Assembly: GCA_022575985.1 (NCBI GenBank)
Contig: JAKSXM010000132.1
Location: 8,308,001 to 8,372,000, forward strand
Source of the DNA: Anagrus nilaparvatae
Lineage: Eukaryota > Arthropoda > Insecta > Hymenoptera > Mymaridae
DNA: 64,000 bases
Direction: 5' to 3'
A program made the position numbers and the translations under genes. A model generated the notes under the pieces. That model searched no databases. It had not been told where the DNA came from and saw only the letters and a program-made list of their open reading frames with translations. Below, piece by piece: positions 1 through 11,221 of this stretch. Positions within the stretch are counted from its first letter, which is position 1; each line of letters starts with the position of its first letter.

Positions 1-240
1 TTATGAACAATACTACATGAACAAAAATTTTGATGAACAAAAATTTTTTAAAATTAAAACATTTTTTTTTTTAAATTATTATTATGAACGAAATTTACGT
101 GAACAAAATTAAGTTCATTTATGAACAAAATTTTTATGAACAAAATTTTTATTTATTTTTTTTTTTAATTTTAAGAATGAACAAATTGTTATGAACAATC
201 CGTCGTGAACAAAATAATTATGAACATAATTTTTTGTGAT
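1..240. repeat. Degenerate short tandem repeat (ATGAACAAAATTTT-like)
   Basis: Many near copies of ATGAACAAAATTTT follow one another, separated by variable A/T runs, up to the edge of the window. An open frame on the - strand over part of this stretch is a product of the repeat and reads on into ordinary AT-rich DNA, so it is not called as a gene. Confidence 0.6.
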
Positions 241-636
241 CAACCTGAATATCGCCACTTTCTTCACTTCTTTTAGAAATAAATATAGTTCCTGCATTAA
301 ACTTTCTATTATTGTACATTTTTGCCTGTAATAAAATATAATTTTTATAATTATTTTAAGCGTCTGTATTGTCATAATTATTGTCATATTGGAAATTTAA
401 AAAATACATAAAAACGCAAGGTTAATTACATCAGTTAAAAAAATATTGCTTTCTTTGAATTATCAAATATTATTTTAATCAATAAAAAAAAGTTTATATT
501 TTATACCTAAATTATTAAAATAACTTTTTATGTACAGAAATATATTAGACTGGTTAAGCAAAATAAAAGTATTTGGTTTTTTATGTCTCTATTATATTCA
601 ATTTAGATAAAAATAAAATTTTTAAAATTACATCGA
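241..636. other. AT-rich intergenic DNA, nothing recognised
   Basis: No coding pattern, RNA gene or clear repeat was seen here on either strand. Confidence 0.5.
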
Positions 637-957
637 GATGGTTAATTGGCTATAGTGATGAGAGAATTAGTGATAATAAATTTCGGTTTACGGCGTATGA
701 AAGGTGATACTTAAACCAAAAAAATGCGACCATCCAGATGAGTTTTGGTTAACTTGCGAGGTTTTGGCGTTTTTTTGAAAATTACCAAAAAATCCTATTT
801 TATAACATTGAGCCCTGCGTTTCTAGGCCCAGAAGGCCCATTGGAAGGAACGGAGGGTAGTCAGCATGTTTTTTCAACATAACAAACTCATCCATAACCA
901 TTTGGTGTAATTCGGTGTTCCAAATGTATTGAACTCCCCTTGTTAGTTAGGTAAGTA
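637..957 (+). repeat. Dispersed repeat R1, copy 1
   Basis: This block recurs in the window: inverted at about 4983-5330, direct at 5562-5806 and inverted at 39555-39815. Shared landmarks in order are ATTGGCTATAG, GAGAATTAGTGAT, GGTTAACTTG, TATAACATTGAGCCCTGCG and AACTCCCCTTG. It has no coding frame. The class of element is not recognised. Confidence 0.6.
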
Positions 958-1178
958 TTATTTCTAATGGTACATTGATAATCATTTTTACTAAATAGAA
1001 AAAAATAATTCATCAATAATTTAATACCAGGAAATGATAAAATACACGATTATCAATTATTTAAATACATAATTGTTTAAATTATAATTACAGACTTTTT
1101 TTTATTCGAAATGATATTGACCCTGTGCTAAGTCTTCTAGGTCCTTTCACTGCTGTTTCGAACATCAAAGGTTCCGTA

Positions 1179-1507
1179 CACTGTTAAAAATACCCTATAG
1201 TAATTATACAATATTTTCGTAATTTTACAATTTTTTTAGTAAATTTACGAGTTTTTTCAGTAAATTTATAATTTTTTTTGTAAGTTTACGATTTTTCAGA
1301 TGTAAATATACAACAAATATTCGTAAATTCACGATCCTTTCGTATTTTTACGAAAAAATCGTAAAATCACGAATTTTTTGTAAATTTACTAACGATTGTA
1401 AATTTACGATTTTTTTTAGTAAATATACAATTTTTTTAGTAAAATTACGACAAATTCGTAATTTTACGATAATTTCGTATATTTACCATAGGGTATTTTT
1501 AAAAGTG
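1179..1507. mobile_element. TA-flanked miniature inverted-repeat element
   Basis: The ends are inverted repeats (CACTGTTAAAAATACCCTAT on the left, its near complement on the right) flanked by TA on both sides, as in Tc1/mariner-type miniature elements. The inside is made of degenerate copies of GTAAATTTACGA in both orientations and has no ORF. Confidence 0.65.
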
Positions 1508-1670
1508 TATCAAATATAAACTTCATTTATTTAAAAAAGAAACTCAAAAATATCGAAGAAAAATCAGGTAAAAATTTTAATTATTTTTAGGATTATTAAT
1601 AGGAAATTTTTTAATAATAGAAAAAATGGCGAAATTAGAACTAAATATAAATAACTAATTATTTTACAGG

Positions 1671-4223
1671 ATGCAGATTAAATGTTGGATTTGTCTCATA
1701 ATCTTATTTAAAACAATCAAATTTCTCAATTTTTGTGATACTAAAAAAGTAATAAGCAAGCTTCTAAAAGAAGTTAGACCAAATCAAGTTACATTATATT
1801 TGAATTTAAAAAATGCAAGTAATAACAACTGCAATGATCGTGAAGTTTTTCAACAGCTTTTAAATCAATTTCCAACCAGTACTGTGGATTTGAGTAATCA
1901 TCAACCATTTTTAGTATCTAAGCCGAATGTTATTGAATACAATAAAAATATTACAGCAGATTTACATGTGATCGCTATTCAAGAAGACAAGCAAGAAAAG
2001 TTCCTAGAATTACTCGATACAGCGCTACATTTGATTCTTGACTCTTCATTTTATTTAACGTTAACTAAAATTTTACTAATATTAAATCAATTCCCGGACT
2101 CCCAGGAATTAACTAACAAAATTTATTCGATAGTCGATAGTTACAATTTTTTGGATTTCACAATTTTACAATGCAAGAATCCAAATTCCTCAATTATTCA
2201 TCACGAACTTTTCTTAAACAAAACAACTATAAATTATTTTTAAAATTAATTTGATAAGTTTATTATGAATAATAAACACGATCTACATGGAACTAAAAAT
2301 ATATAACTTTATTCATTTTTGTTATCTGTGTTTCTGAGGACTGAGCCTCTCTTTGTCACACAGAATAAATATTGAAAAAAGTTGTATGGTGTTAAAATTT
2401 ATTTTTTGATGTTAAAATGTTTAAAAAAATGAAAATTCTGGTTGTCCATTTCGACTCTGCAAGAAAACAGGGTGAGTCTCGTCAGTGTAAAACCCTGTTT
2501 TCTGCTTTTTACATATGAACAAACAAAAAAAAAAAACTAAAAATTTTTGAAAAATTTACAAAAAAACAAAAAATATTTTTAAAAAAAGGAAGACTTACAT
2601 TTTTTTAATCACGCCAGGAAGAGAACAAAAAGTAGAATGACATAGAAGAAGAGATATTCTCTTCTCCCACGCACACACTCAAAGATCCAACAGCTGGCAT
2701 TAACATTTTTTTAAACATTTTAACATCAAAAAATAAATTTTAACACCATACAACTTTTTTCAATATTTATTCTGTGTGACAAAGAGAGGCTCAGTCCTCA
2801 GAAACACAGATAACAAAAATGAATAAAGTTATATATTTTTAGTTCCATGTAGATCGTGTTTATTATTCATAATAAACTTATCAAATTAATTTTAATTAAT
2901 TGGAACGTAAAACAGTATTTATACTGTTTACTCATTATTATTATAAATTATTTTATTGAAACCTCAAATTTGTCATTTTTCCCAAATAATTTTAACATTA
3001 ATGGCTATAATGTGGTTGCCGGTGTGTACGAGAACCGTTGGCCGGAATTATATAATAATTATACACTAAATTATTCAGCCGAAATGGATTGGTATTTTTA
3101 TATATTTCAAAGAAAATTTTACCAATTATTATCTAAAAAATTAAATTTTACCGAAAAATTTTCAAAAATGGGAACAGAAGAAATAGTCGATGTTGCACTT
3201 AAAAAAAATAATATTGACTACAGTTTAAATTTATCTCCATTTTATGCAAACGGAAATTTTCGAAAAGCTTATATAATAGGAAAATATAAATTTATATTTT
3301 TGGTACCAGTAATAAATGAAAAAAACCTTTCATATTCTTTGAACATTTTGTATTCTATTTTAACGTTAGTTGGTGTCATAGCTTTAGTCAAAATGTTTTC
3401 CTATTTGTATAAAAATCAATGGTCTGAAATTGATATTTTTTGTTTGATAATCGGGAATATAGTTGCTAATATAAATTTACATAACTTAGCATCAAAATTA
3501 ATCTATTTAATACTAATTTTAATTCCAATATTTTTTGCATCAGACATTATTTCTGGTTTAACAAGTGTAATTTTCAAAAACGAAAAGTCACTTATAATTA
3601 AGACTTATGACGATTTATTAAATGAAAGTATTGAAGTTATTATATTTATGAATTCTAAGTTAAGATTTTATTTCTTAAAAAACTTTACATCAAAAATAGT
3701 TCAAAAAATTTTTGATAAAAGTCAATTTTATGATGAAAATTTTTCAATTGGTTATAATAAAATATTTGTTATGTTAGATAATGATGCAGAAAAGTTTTTA
3801 TACAAACATCAAGATATATTTAAACAAATAACAGAATATAAAATTAGCGATTTAAATATTTATCAAGGTTCGTATATTTTATATTTTAAAAATAATTCTC
3901 CATTGAGAAACAAATATGACGAAATTTATTTGAAAGGTATTGAAGCTGGCTTGTATGTAAAATGGAGATCTGATTACGATAATGCTAATAAAATTGATAA
4001 AAGGCTAGGATTTACGAAAACCAATGATGATGAAAATAATGGTTTAATGTACGTTTTGATCTTTTTCATCGTTGCAGAGATAGTTTTTGGGATAATTTTA
4101 CTAATTTTTGAATTATTTTGGCATTATTGGTCGTCGAAAAAACCACGACAGTATAAAGTTAATACTTGGGTAGGGAAAAATAATTCCCTATTTTTTTGTA
4201 AAAGACAGAATAAGAAGAAATAA
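1671..4223 (+). pseudogene. Divergent ionotropic receptor, copy 1, split by a foldback element
   Basis: The first part (1671-2243) encodes the N-terminal domain of the local receptor family. It shares NITADLHVIAIQEDKQEKFL and ILDSSFYLTLTKILL with the intact copies. The frame then hits a stop inside an inserted foldback element (2241-2941) and resumes at about 2955 with ETSNLSFFPNNF, followed by S1, TM1, pore loop, TM2, S2 and TM3, and stops at 4223. Without the element and one copy of its target duplication the two halves join in frame, so the insertion is the main lesion. The start is less conserved than in other copies and lies directly after TTTTACAGG, a splice-acceptor-like sequence. The tail ends in KKK and is shorter than in copies 4 and 6. 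Splicing out of the insert cannot be excluded but no good donor/acceptor pair was seen at its ends. Membership of the insect IR family is from the three-TM layout and the PLRxKYDE..IEAGL.VKW signature in S2. Confidence 0.85.
2241..2941. mobile_element. Foldback element with 191-bp perfect arms inserted in receptor copy 1
   Basis: Positions 2241-2431 and 2704-2894 are inverted copies of each other with no mismatch that I could see. The core holds a smaller hairpin (GAAAACAGGGT and ACCCTGTTTTC) and poly-A/T. The 13-bp sequence TATAAATTATTTT occurs at 2228-2240 and again at 2942-2954, which fits a target-site duplication. The left arm abuts the duplication exactly, but 47 bp lie between the right arm and it. 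No ORF is present, so it is non-autonomous. Confidence 0.8.
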
Positions 4224-4514
4224 ATTCACAAATCTTATCTACTTTTAATTTTAGATATTATATTCATTAGTCAGGCTAAATTGTTGAGCTACTAAATTAA
4301 ATTTTGTAGCTTTACTATTTAGTCAGTAAACTTAATTATAAAATTTGGTCTGCTAAATTTAATTAAAATTAGTGTAACGTGTTTTCTATCTAATAAGTTT
4401 GTTTTGAAGATATTATATGCCTATAAATAAATAATTAAAAGAAATAAATTTTTTCGGGGTCGATTTCATGAAGCAGTTTTTTACTAGAATTATTATTATT
4501 GAATTTTTCGCCCA

Positions 4515-4570
4515 TATGAGAAAAGGATTGATTTTAGCCCTCTTGGTCAAAAATCAATCCTTTTCTCATA
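4515..4570. repeat. Perfect 21-bp hairpin
   Basis: The stem begins TATGAGAAAAGGATTGATTT and is complemented after a 14-base loop (AGCCCTCTTGGTCA). It could be the relic of a miniature element or a transcribed hairpin. The short frame across it is not a gene. Confidence 0.6.
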
Positions 4571-4982
4571 GTTTTTTACTAGATTTTTATTATAAATTAC
4601 TAGAAACTATAGTTTCAACAATAGAGGTCTTACATGGGTCGGAGTTTTAATGATTTTGTTGCATAATTTGAAACTAGATCAGAAAATATTAGTCAAGTAT
4701 TTTTTTGTTTTTCAAAAGAATGAAAATTAAAAAAGCGATGATATAACGCTTATCGTATATAAAATATTGTGACGCCAGACCTCTGATGAACCTCTGATTT
4801 TTGAAACTCCGCTAATTTTTGTAATTTCAAAAAATACGTTTCTAATATTATTTTATGTATTTTTAGATTAGCCACAAAAATTATCAAAATTTTGAGCTAT
4901 GTAAGCCCCCTATTAATCTATTAATTATCAAAAGGAGTCTATAATAAAATTCTGCTTCATGCAATCAACTTCTTAATTTAAC

Positions 4983-5330
4983 TTTATTTGAGACTAACAA
5001 GGGGAGTTCACTACCTTTGAAACACTAAATTACACCAAATGGTTATAAATGAGTTTATTATATGAAAAAATATGCTGATATCCTTCCATTCGTGTAAATG
5101 GGCCTTCTGTATGGGCCTAGAGATGCAGGGCTCAGTGGCAGATCTAGAAAATTTTTTGGGAGAGTCAATCTTAATTCGTTAATTAGGTAACGAAAAATTA
5201 GCTAAAAATAGGTAAAACTGACCACTGAAGCGGGGTCAATTGACCCCTTTGACCCCTCTCTGTATCCGCGACGGTGGACTTCAATTTAATGCTAAATTAA
5301 ACCTCACAAGTTATCCAAAACACTTCTCAT
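4983..5330 (-). repeat. Dispersed repeat R1, copy 2 (inverted, interrupted)
   Basis: The complement of R1 is seen from AAGGGGAGTTC through GGGCCTAGAGATGCAGGGCTC, and again after an insertion as CCTCACAAGTTATCC near 5311. The interruption is a small inverted-repeat element (about 5128-5276). Confidence 0.55.
5128..5276. mobile_element. Decayed hAT-like miniature element
   Basis: The left end CAGTGGCAGATCTAG and right end CTGTATCCGCGACGGTG are imperfect inverted repeats of the CAGTGGCGGATCCAG type, and both are followed inward by a G/C-rich GGGTC/GACCCC tract. It sits inside an R1 copy, which explains the break there. No ORF is present. Confidence 0.45.
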
Positions 5331-5561
5331 TTCCTTAAAATCGTTTTTGAGAAATGGCTTTTTAAAGTTAACATTAAAAATGGGCTTTTATAAAAAATCA
5401 TAAAATTGGGACTGTGACTTATAACAAAATATTGAAAAGAGTAGAGCAAAGAATTTTTGGAAACTTGAAGCTTGTAGAAATTTTTTGAATCCTTATATTA
5501 ACCCATTTTCGTTAGAAATTACAAATTTGACAGCAATTTAAGAATTGTCATTTTTAGTTAT

Positions 5562-5806
5562 TTGGTTAATTGGCTATAGAGAATTAGTGATCGAAAAATC
5601 TAGTTCGTGAGGCTTAAAAGGTGGCACTTCCACCAAAAAATTGGATCAACTAGAAGTGTTTTGGTTAACTTGTGAGATTTTAAAGTTACATTGAAAATTA
5701 TCAAAAAACCTTATTTTATAACATTAAGCACTACGTTTGAGTTAACCATAAACATTTTGTGTAATTTGGTGTTCCAAAGGTAGGGAACTCCCCTTGCAAG
5801 TAAGTT
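5562..5806 (+). repeat. Dispersed repeat R1, copy 3
   Basis: Same landmarks as at 637-957 (ATTGGCTATAG, GGTTAACTTGTGAG, TATAACATTAAGC, AACTCCCCTTG), with an internal deletion around the GGCCCA part. With the inverted copy at 4983-5330 it forms a head-to-head pair. Confidence 0.55.
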
Positions 5807-6528
5807 TGTAGATATTTGACGTCTCTTCGCACTTATCTAAAATAAAGATTTTAAATTGTAATACTAATTTTTTAGACCAGCCTTTATATAAATTTTGCTA
5901 ATTTTTTTCCTTTGTAAAATCATAAGCTCGTCACTTATATTAAATGCGACTTATGTAATTTGCTATAATTACGCCATTTTTGAAAATTAAAATATGTTAT
6001 TAAAATAATTATTGTTATTCAGAATGAGCATTTATACAGAAGAGATAAAGATATGAGGTTAAGTATTATTGTAAATAATGTATATTATTTATGTGTGTTA
6101 AAATTATTTTAAGAATAATTATAAACAATAAAAATATTTTTTATTTCACTTCTTAACTTTTAACGAATAAGTATTAAATATATTTTTTAAGATCTCTTAT
6201 TTTGATAAAATTTCACTTTATTAATAAAATTAGTCCTTCAAAAGTTCAAGTTCATTTTTTTATTTATTTTTTTTTTGTAATAGTATACTTAAAGACTCGT
6301 GTCCAGAATAGTGAAGAATAGACCAAATCGCGTATAAAGAGCTAATATTTAAGATGGATATTTACAGAATAGGTAAAAATACTAGGTTAATTATTACGTG
6401 CAGTTATGGTAGTTCTTTCATAAGGAGTTCAGCTATAAGACTTATATATTCTTGCAGGTTAAGGTTCACAATAAACGATGGTATCAATTTTTTAGCTTCA
6501 AGCCATCCAAATTTTCGAGAAAAAAAGA
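5807..6528. other. 5' flank of receptor copy 2
   Basis: AT-rich. It contains AAGATGGATATTTACAGAAT (about 6351), which is also found 5' of copy 6 (30117) and copy 7 (44115). It is therefore part of the duplicated upstream block, not an upstream coding region, although a short frame runs across it. Confidence 0.5.
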
Positions 6529-8286
6529 ATGCAGTTTGTACATTTAACGTTTCTTATAACTTTATTTGTAACAGAAATATTTATGAACGCTTGTAATTTT
6601 GAAAAATTAGTCTACAAAATCTTAAAAGAAGTTAAACCATATCAAGTTACGTTATATTTAAATTTAAAAAATGCAAGTAATAGTAACTGCAATTATCGTG
6701 AAGTTTTTCAAAAGCTTTTAAATCAAGTTCCTACCAGTGCTGTGGATTTGAGTAATCATCTACCATTTTTAGAACCTAATCCGAATTTTATTGAATACAA
6801 TAAAAATATTACAGCAGATTTGCACGTGATTGCTATTCAAGAAGACAAGCAAGAAAAGTTCCTAGAATTACTCGATACGGCGCTACATTTGATTCTTGAT
6901 TCTTCATTTTATTTAACATTAACTAAAATTTTATTAATATTAAATCAATTCCCGGAATCCCAGGAATTAAATAAGAAAATTTATTCGATAGTCGATAGTT
7001 ACAATTTTTTGGATTTCACAATTTTACAATGCAAGAATCCGAATTCCTCAATTATTCATCATGAACTTTACTCAAACAAAACAACTAATAATTATTTTAA
7101 CGAAACTTCAAGTCTGCTATTTTATCCCAATAATTTTAATACAACTGACTATCATTTGATTGGCGGAGTTTTCGAACATTTTTGGCTTGAAACTGATAAT
7201 ATTCAAATAATGAATTATTCTTCTGAAACGGATTGGTACTCTATAATATTTCAAATGAAATTTTTTGATTTATTTTCTGAAAAATTAAATTTTACTAAAA
7301 GTTTTAAATTAATGAATAAAAAAAAATTAATTAGTGATATTATGAAAGAAACCAAAATTGATTATTGTTTAAATGTCATACCATTTTTTTCTAATGGAAA
7401 TTATCGAAAAGTTTACTTGTTTGGAACTTACAAATTTATATTTTTGTTACCAGTAATAAGCCAAAAAAATGTTTCATTTTCTTTTAACATTTTATATTCT
7501 ATTTTGGCTTTAATTGGTGTCATAGTTTTGGTTAAAATACTTTGCTTTTTGTATAAAAATCAATGGTCTGCAATTGACATTTTTAGCTTAATGATTGGAA
7601 ATCTTGTTGATAATATAAAATTACGTAATTTGGCATCAAAATTAATCTATTCAATATTGATTTTAATTCCGATATTTTTTTTGTCTGATATTATTTCTGG
7701 ATTGACCAGCATCAAATTTGAGGTGAATGAAAATTTTACTGTTCATTCGTATGATGATATAATTAAAAAAAATATTAAAGTTTTCATAGTATCATCTTAT
7801 CAACAAATATTCGAATTGCTAACAGATTATGCACCAAATATATTACAAAATATTTCTAGAACCAGTTATTTGGAAAATGTAAACTATTCATTCGGTTATG
7901 ATAAAATTTTTGTTACCCTGGAAAATGAAGCTGAATATTTTTTAAATAAATATCAAAATCAACATACGCTTAATAAAATTAAATATAAAATTAGTGATTT
8001 AAATATTTATCAAGGCTCGCAAATTTTATATTTTGAAAATAATTCTCCATTGAGAAACGAATATGACAAGCTTTACATGAAATTTATCGAAGCTGGTTTG
8101 GATATAAAATGGAGATCTGATTACGATAACGCTAATAAAATTGATAAGAAGACAGGATTTACAAAACTCGATAATGATAATAAGGCTTTAATATATGTTT
8201 TGAGCTTTGTCATCGTTGTAGAAATAGTTTTTGGGATAATTTTACTAATTTTCGAATTTTTGTGGCATTATTGGTACGGTCGTTGA
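6529..8286 (+). CDS. Divergent ionotropic receptor, copy 2 (C-terminal tail lost)
   Basis: A 585-residue membrane receptor of the local IR family, probably chemosensory. It has a hydrophobic signal peptide (residues 1-21, ending around MNAC) and an N-terminal domain with the block ADLHVIAIQEDKQEKFLELL. S1 follows (FYPNNFN, HLIGGVFEHFW), then TM1 (LYSILALIGVIVLVKIL), the pore loop after NQWSAIDIF, TM2 (ILILIPIFFLSDIISGLTS), S2 with PLRNEYDKLYMKFIEAGL, and TM3 (VEIVFGIILLIFEFLWHYW). A small insertion after the TGGT of HYW shifts the frame, so it ends in YGR. The intact copies run about 45 residues further (SSKKPxQ..WVGKNNSLFFCKRQN), and the remains of that tail are readable in another frame to about 8416. 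The core is open and may still work. The start is the ATG that aligns with all other copies. Confidence 0.85.
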   Translation: MQFVHLTFLITLFVTEIFMNACNFEKLVYKILKEVKPYQVTLYLNLKNASNSNCNYREVFQKLLNQVPTSAVDLSNHLPFLEPNPNFIEYNKNITADLHVIAIQEDKQEKFLELLDTALHLILDSSFYLTLTKILLILNQFPESQELNKKIYSIVDSYNFLDFTILQCKNPNSSIIHHELYSNKTTNNYFNETSSLLFYPNNFNTTDYHLIGGVFEHFWLETDNIQIMNYSSETDWYSIIFQMKFFDLFSEKLNFTKSFKLMNKKKLISDIMKETKIDYCLNVIPFFSNGNYRKVYLFGTYKFIFLLPVISQKNVSFSFNILYSILALIGVIVLVKILCFLYKNQWSAIDIFSLMIGNLVDNIKLRNLASKLIYSILILIPIFFLSDIISGLTSIKFEVNENFTVHSYDDIIKKNIKVFIVSSYQQIFELLTDYAPNILQNISRTSYLENVNYSFGYDKIFVTLENEAEYFLNKYQNQHTLNKIKYKISDLNIYQGSQILYFENNSPLRNEYDKLYMKFIEAGLDIKWRSDYDNANKIDKKTGFTKLDNDNKALIYVLSFVIVVEIVFGIILLIFEFLWHYWYGR

Positions 8287-9073
8287 AATAACCACATCAG
8301 TTTAAAGTTAATTGTTATATTTTGAAAAATAATTCCTTATTTTTCTGTAAAAGGCAGAATAAGAATAAATTGAAAATAAAGAAATTAAATATTTTGGCAC
8401 GTCTTATTTTTAAATAGTTTACTTCTTTTATGCTCCAGCCACATCTTAAGGGGGTGTTGGGGGTTGTATTTTGACTGGTTAACATGAGATTTGCTCTATT
8501 ATATGTTTTTTGGGTCGCTGATCACAAAACTCGGGGTGTTTTCTGGGAGATATTTTCGGAATACCCTAAATTTAACTACCCCCGTAAACTACCCCCGAAA
8601 TGGGGAAAATATATGATTGGCTTAATACGAGCAAACTAATACTAAATATAGATAGAGGGGTATGGGCGCGAAACCACATAGTCACGTTATAAAATAGCTC
8701 CGTGAAAAAATAGTTATTATATTTACAGATAAACTTTAAGAAATACCAAAAAAATCGGTGAAAAGTGTGAAAATAGAACTTATTAAATAAATGAAAATAA
8801 AAGAAAATCTCAAGCAAAAAAATTAAATCAAGATTAAAAGCATGGACGCTAGATGAAAGGACCCCAAGCATAATATGATTTCAGGTTATAAATTGAGGAA
8901 AATTTGAAATTAATATTATAAATTATATTTTTGCCTTAGATAAAAAATTTTGAGTGCATGTAGTTTGAAATTTAATTTTTTACAATAATTTAATTAAAAA
9001 ATGCCTATATTAATTACTGAGGCTAAATAATTGAGCCAGACCCTATTTTACATGTATAAGAATTTGATTTAGC
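8287..9073. other. 3' flank of receptor copy 2, no gene
   Basis: The first 130 bp are the frameshifted tail of the receptor. Beyond it are G-rich patches (GGGGGTGTTGGGGG at about 8449) and AT-rich DNA. The short inverted pair GAGGCTAAAT / ATTTAGCCTC (about 9019-9079) may mark an old element. Confidence 0.45.
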
Positions 9074-9771
9074 CTCACTTAACTAACACGGTACTTGGTG
9101 TGTTAATTTTGCATTTGGATTTTATGGTATGTTTTATGTTGTCAGAAATTATGGGAATTAATGGTAATACTATTGTATTTGTGAAATCTGGTTTAGAATT
9201 AGTATCCTGAGTGTTACTGTTGTTATTATTGTCAAGTTGATTAAGAAAACAAGTAAAAATTCTATTTATGAAATGTTTGGGGAAGTTATTGAGTACTAAA
9301 TCATTTGTTGGAAGTTTTTTTGGTGTAAACTGCTGTCAGAGAGTTGTACAATTTTATGACAAAGGTCCCATCTGTATTTTTTATGAGTAGAATATCTAAA
9401 AAGTTTAATACATTATTGTTTTCTAATTCATATGTGAATTGGATATTAGGGTGAAAACTGTTGAACATGTCCAAAATGGGATGTAACATTTCATTTTTGG
9501 CTATCATGATGGAATAATCAACATATCTGGAATATGATATAATGTCTGTTTTGAATGTGTTAAGGACTATCTCCTCAATGTCTTGAATCACTAAATCAGC
9601 CAAGATTGGGGAAGGTGATAAGCCCATAGGAAGGCCGTTTATTTGCTGGTAATATTTATTATCAAATTGAAAATATAGGGAATTCATAATAAATTCCAAT
9701 CCTTTTAAAAATTCCTTCTGAGGTAAATTAGTAAATTTTTCTATTTTCATATATATGTGTGCTGGTTTCAT
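9074..9771 (-). mobile_element. Penelope-like retroelement relic (reverse transcriptase C-terminal part)
   Basis: The - strand frame contains the reverse-transcriptase block YYQQINGLPMGLSPSPILAD, typical of Penelope-like elements (Q..G.PMGSPLSP.LADLVM). It is followed by the catalytic box region, which here reads YVDY instead of the usual YVDD, and by NVLNFLDILL. A frameshift near 9305 moves the reading into another frame, where NDLVLNNFPKHFINRI and LPLIPIISDNIKHTI continue the family's post-RT region to a stop near 9074. The N-terminal RT part and the GIY-YIG endonuclease are missing. The altered catalytic aspartate and the frameshift make it inactive. Confidence 0.8.
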
Positions 9772-9995
9772 AAATCCCGATTATAAATTACCGTTTGACA
9801 GTTAGTTGACAGCTGTCAACTGTCAATAACATTTTTCTGACATCAGATTTGAATTCAGCGACAGCAAAAAAATATATATGTGTACTGGTTTCATAAACCC
9901 CGATTATAAATTACCATTTGACAACTTGTTGACAGCTGTCAACTGTCAATATCATTTTTCTGACATCAAATTTGAATTTAGCGACCTCAAAAACG
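9745..9995. repeat. Tandem duplication of about 120 bp at the head of the Penelope relic
   Basis: Two direct units start at ATATATATGTGTGCTGGTTT and ATATATATGTGTACTGGTTT. Each contains CCCGATTATAAATTACC, the palindrome TTGACAGCTGTCAA and TTTCTGACATCA. The first unit overlaps the start of the reverse-transcriptase frame. Penelope elements often carry such tandem terminal repeats, so this may be one. Confidence 0.65.
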
Positions 9996-10804
9996 TAAGA
10001 CTATATACTTTTATTTATCAAAAGATGCATTAAAAAATAAAATATGCCTTTTTCAGTAGTAAATAAAGTTGGATCTGTGGAGCTTTAGAGCTTTGTGGGA
10101 GCCGAAGAAAGCATATTGGAGTTTCGTTTCTTTTTTCGCGCTTATTGAGACTTTTGCTCAGGATGACGAAATGTACAAAATACCAAAAATTCAGCCGATT
10201 CCGCCGAAACCCGAAACCCATATGGTTTGTGCGGGGTCCTTTCCCGTTTGTTTTAAAGTGCAAAAAATGTAAAAAGTGAAAATTTCGATAAATGAATAGA
10301 TTGAAGTCGTGTAAATAGGCTTATTAAAAATAAAAAATTTGAAAAATCCGCAGTGAGGCTCGAAACCCGGCTTATTTTAAAGCCGTTCAAAACAGGTTTC
10401 AAGTCGATAGCTCAAAAACTCAGTCCAAGAGCGATTTTTGTCCATTTTGCCACACTGTGCGCCATTCAGGGAAATTGGAAAATTTTTTAAGGCCAAATAA
10501 TTAAAATTTTTAATTAGTCGAAGCACCACCAATGTATTTCGTAACCCACTTTTTTTTTTAGGTCCGTGGATAAAAATAGGTGTATTATATGTTTTTTTAC
10601 CTGCTAAATCCGAATCCAGGGTCTATTTTGACCTAAAAGTAGCAGATTAATTGTTATTAACAAATAATTGCAAAATTAGCCCAAAATTAAGCAAAATCGA
10701 GTTGTAAATGTTAACAAGATCAAAAATTTGTGAGTTAAGCAAAACTTTCTAATATCATTTAACTTACAGTACATAAATTTTAAATATTTAATACTTTAGA
10801 TGAG
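9996..10804. other. Unrecognised, partly GC-richer stretch
   Basis: Both strands hold short open frames at 10030-10272 that overlap each other. Neither shows a motif I recognise. The base composition differs from its surroundings and suggests an old mobile element. No gene is called. Confidence 0.35.
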
Positions 10805-11205
10805 ATATTTAAACAATTTTTAATTGTTTAAACAATTTGTAAATGTTAATAATTACTTTTATGGATCAAAACTAAGTGCGACACTAAGTTACATATATTT
10901 TTTTATACCGTGGATACGAATTTAAAGATAAATTTCGATAAAAATTATACAGGCAATTGTTTAAATAATTTTAAATTGTTTAAACGATTTGTAAATGTTA
11001 ATAATTACTTTTTTGGATGAAAACTGAGTGCGAAACTAAGTTACATATATTTTTGCATGCCTTGAATACGAATTTAAAGCTCAATTACAATAAAAATTAT
11101 ACAGGTAATTGTTGAAATAATTTTTAATTGTTTAAATAATTTGTAAATTTTAATAATTACTTTTTTGGATTAAAACTGAATGCGACACTAACATACACGT
11201 ATTTT
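10805..11205. repeat. Three tandem units of about 152 bp
   Basis: The motif TTTAATTGTTTAAAC..TTTGTAAATGTTAATAATTACTTTT, followed by AAACTGAGTGCGACACTAA, repeats near 10817, 10970 and 11121. It abuts the helicase relic downstream and may be part of the same element. Confidence 0.65.
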
Positions 11206-11221
11206 TTTAGAAAATATATTT

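Noticed and set aside
115..387. 90-codon - strand frame
   Set aside because: It runs through the ATGAACAAAATTTT repeats and AT-rich DNA and shows no family signature.
6354..6596. 80-codon + strand frame overlapping the start of receptor copy 2
   Set aside because: It reads the duplicated upstream block, which is not open in the other copies.
10030..10272. Overlapping frames on both strands
   Set aside because: No motif; mutual overlap and local composition suggest element DNA rather than a gene.
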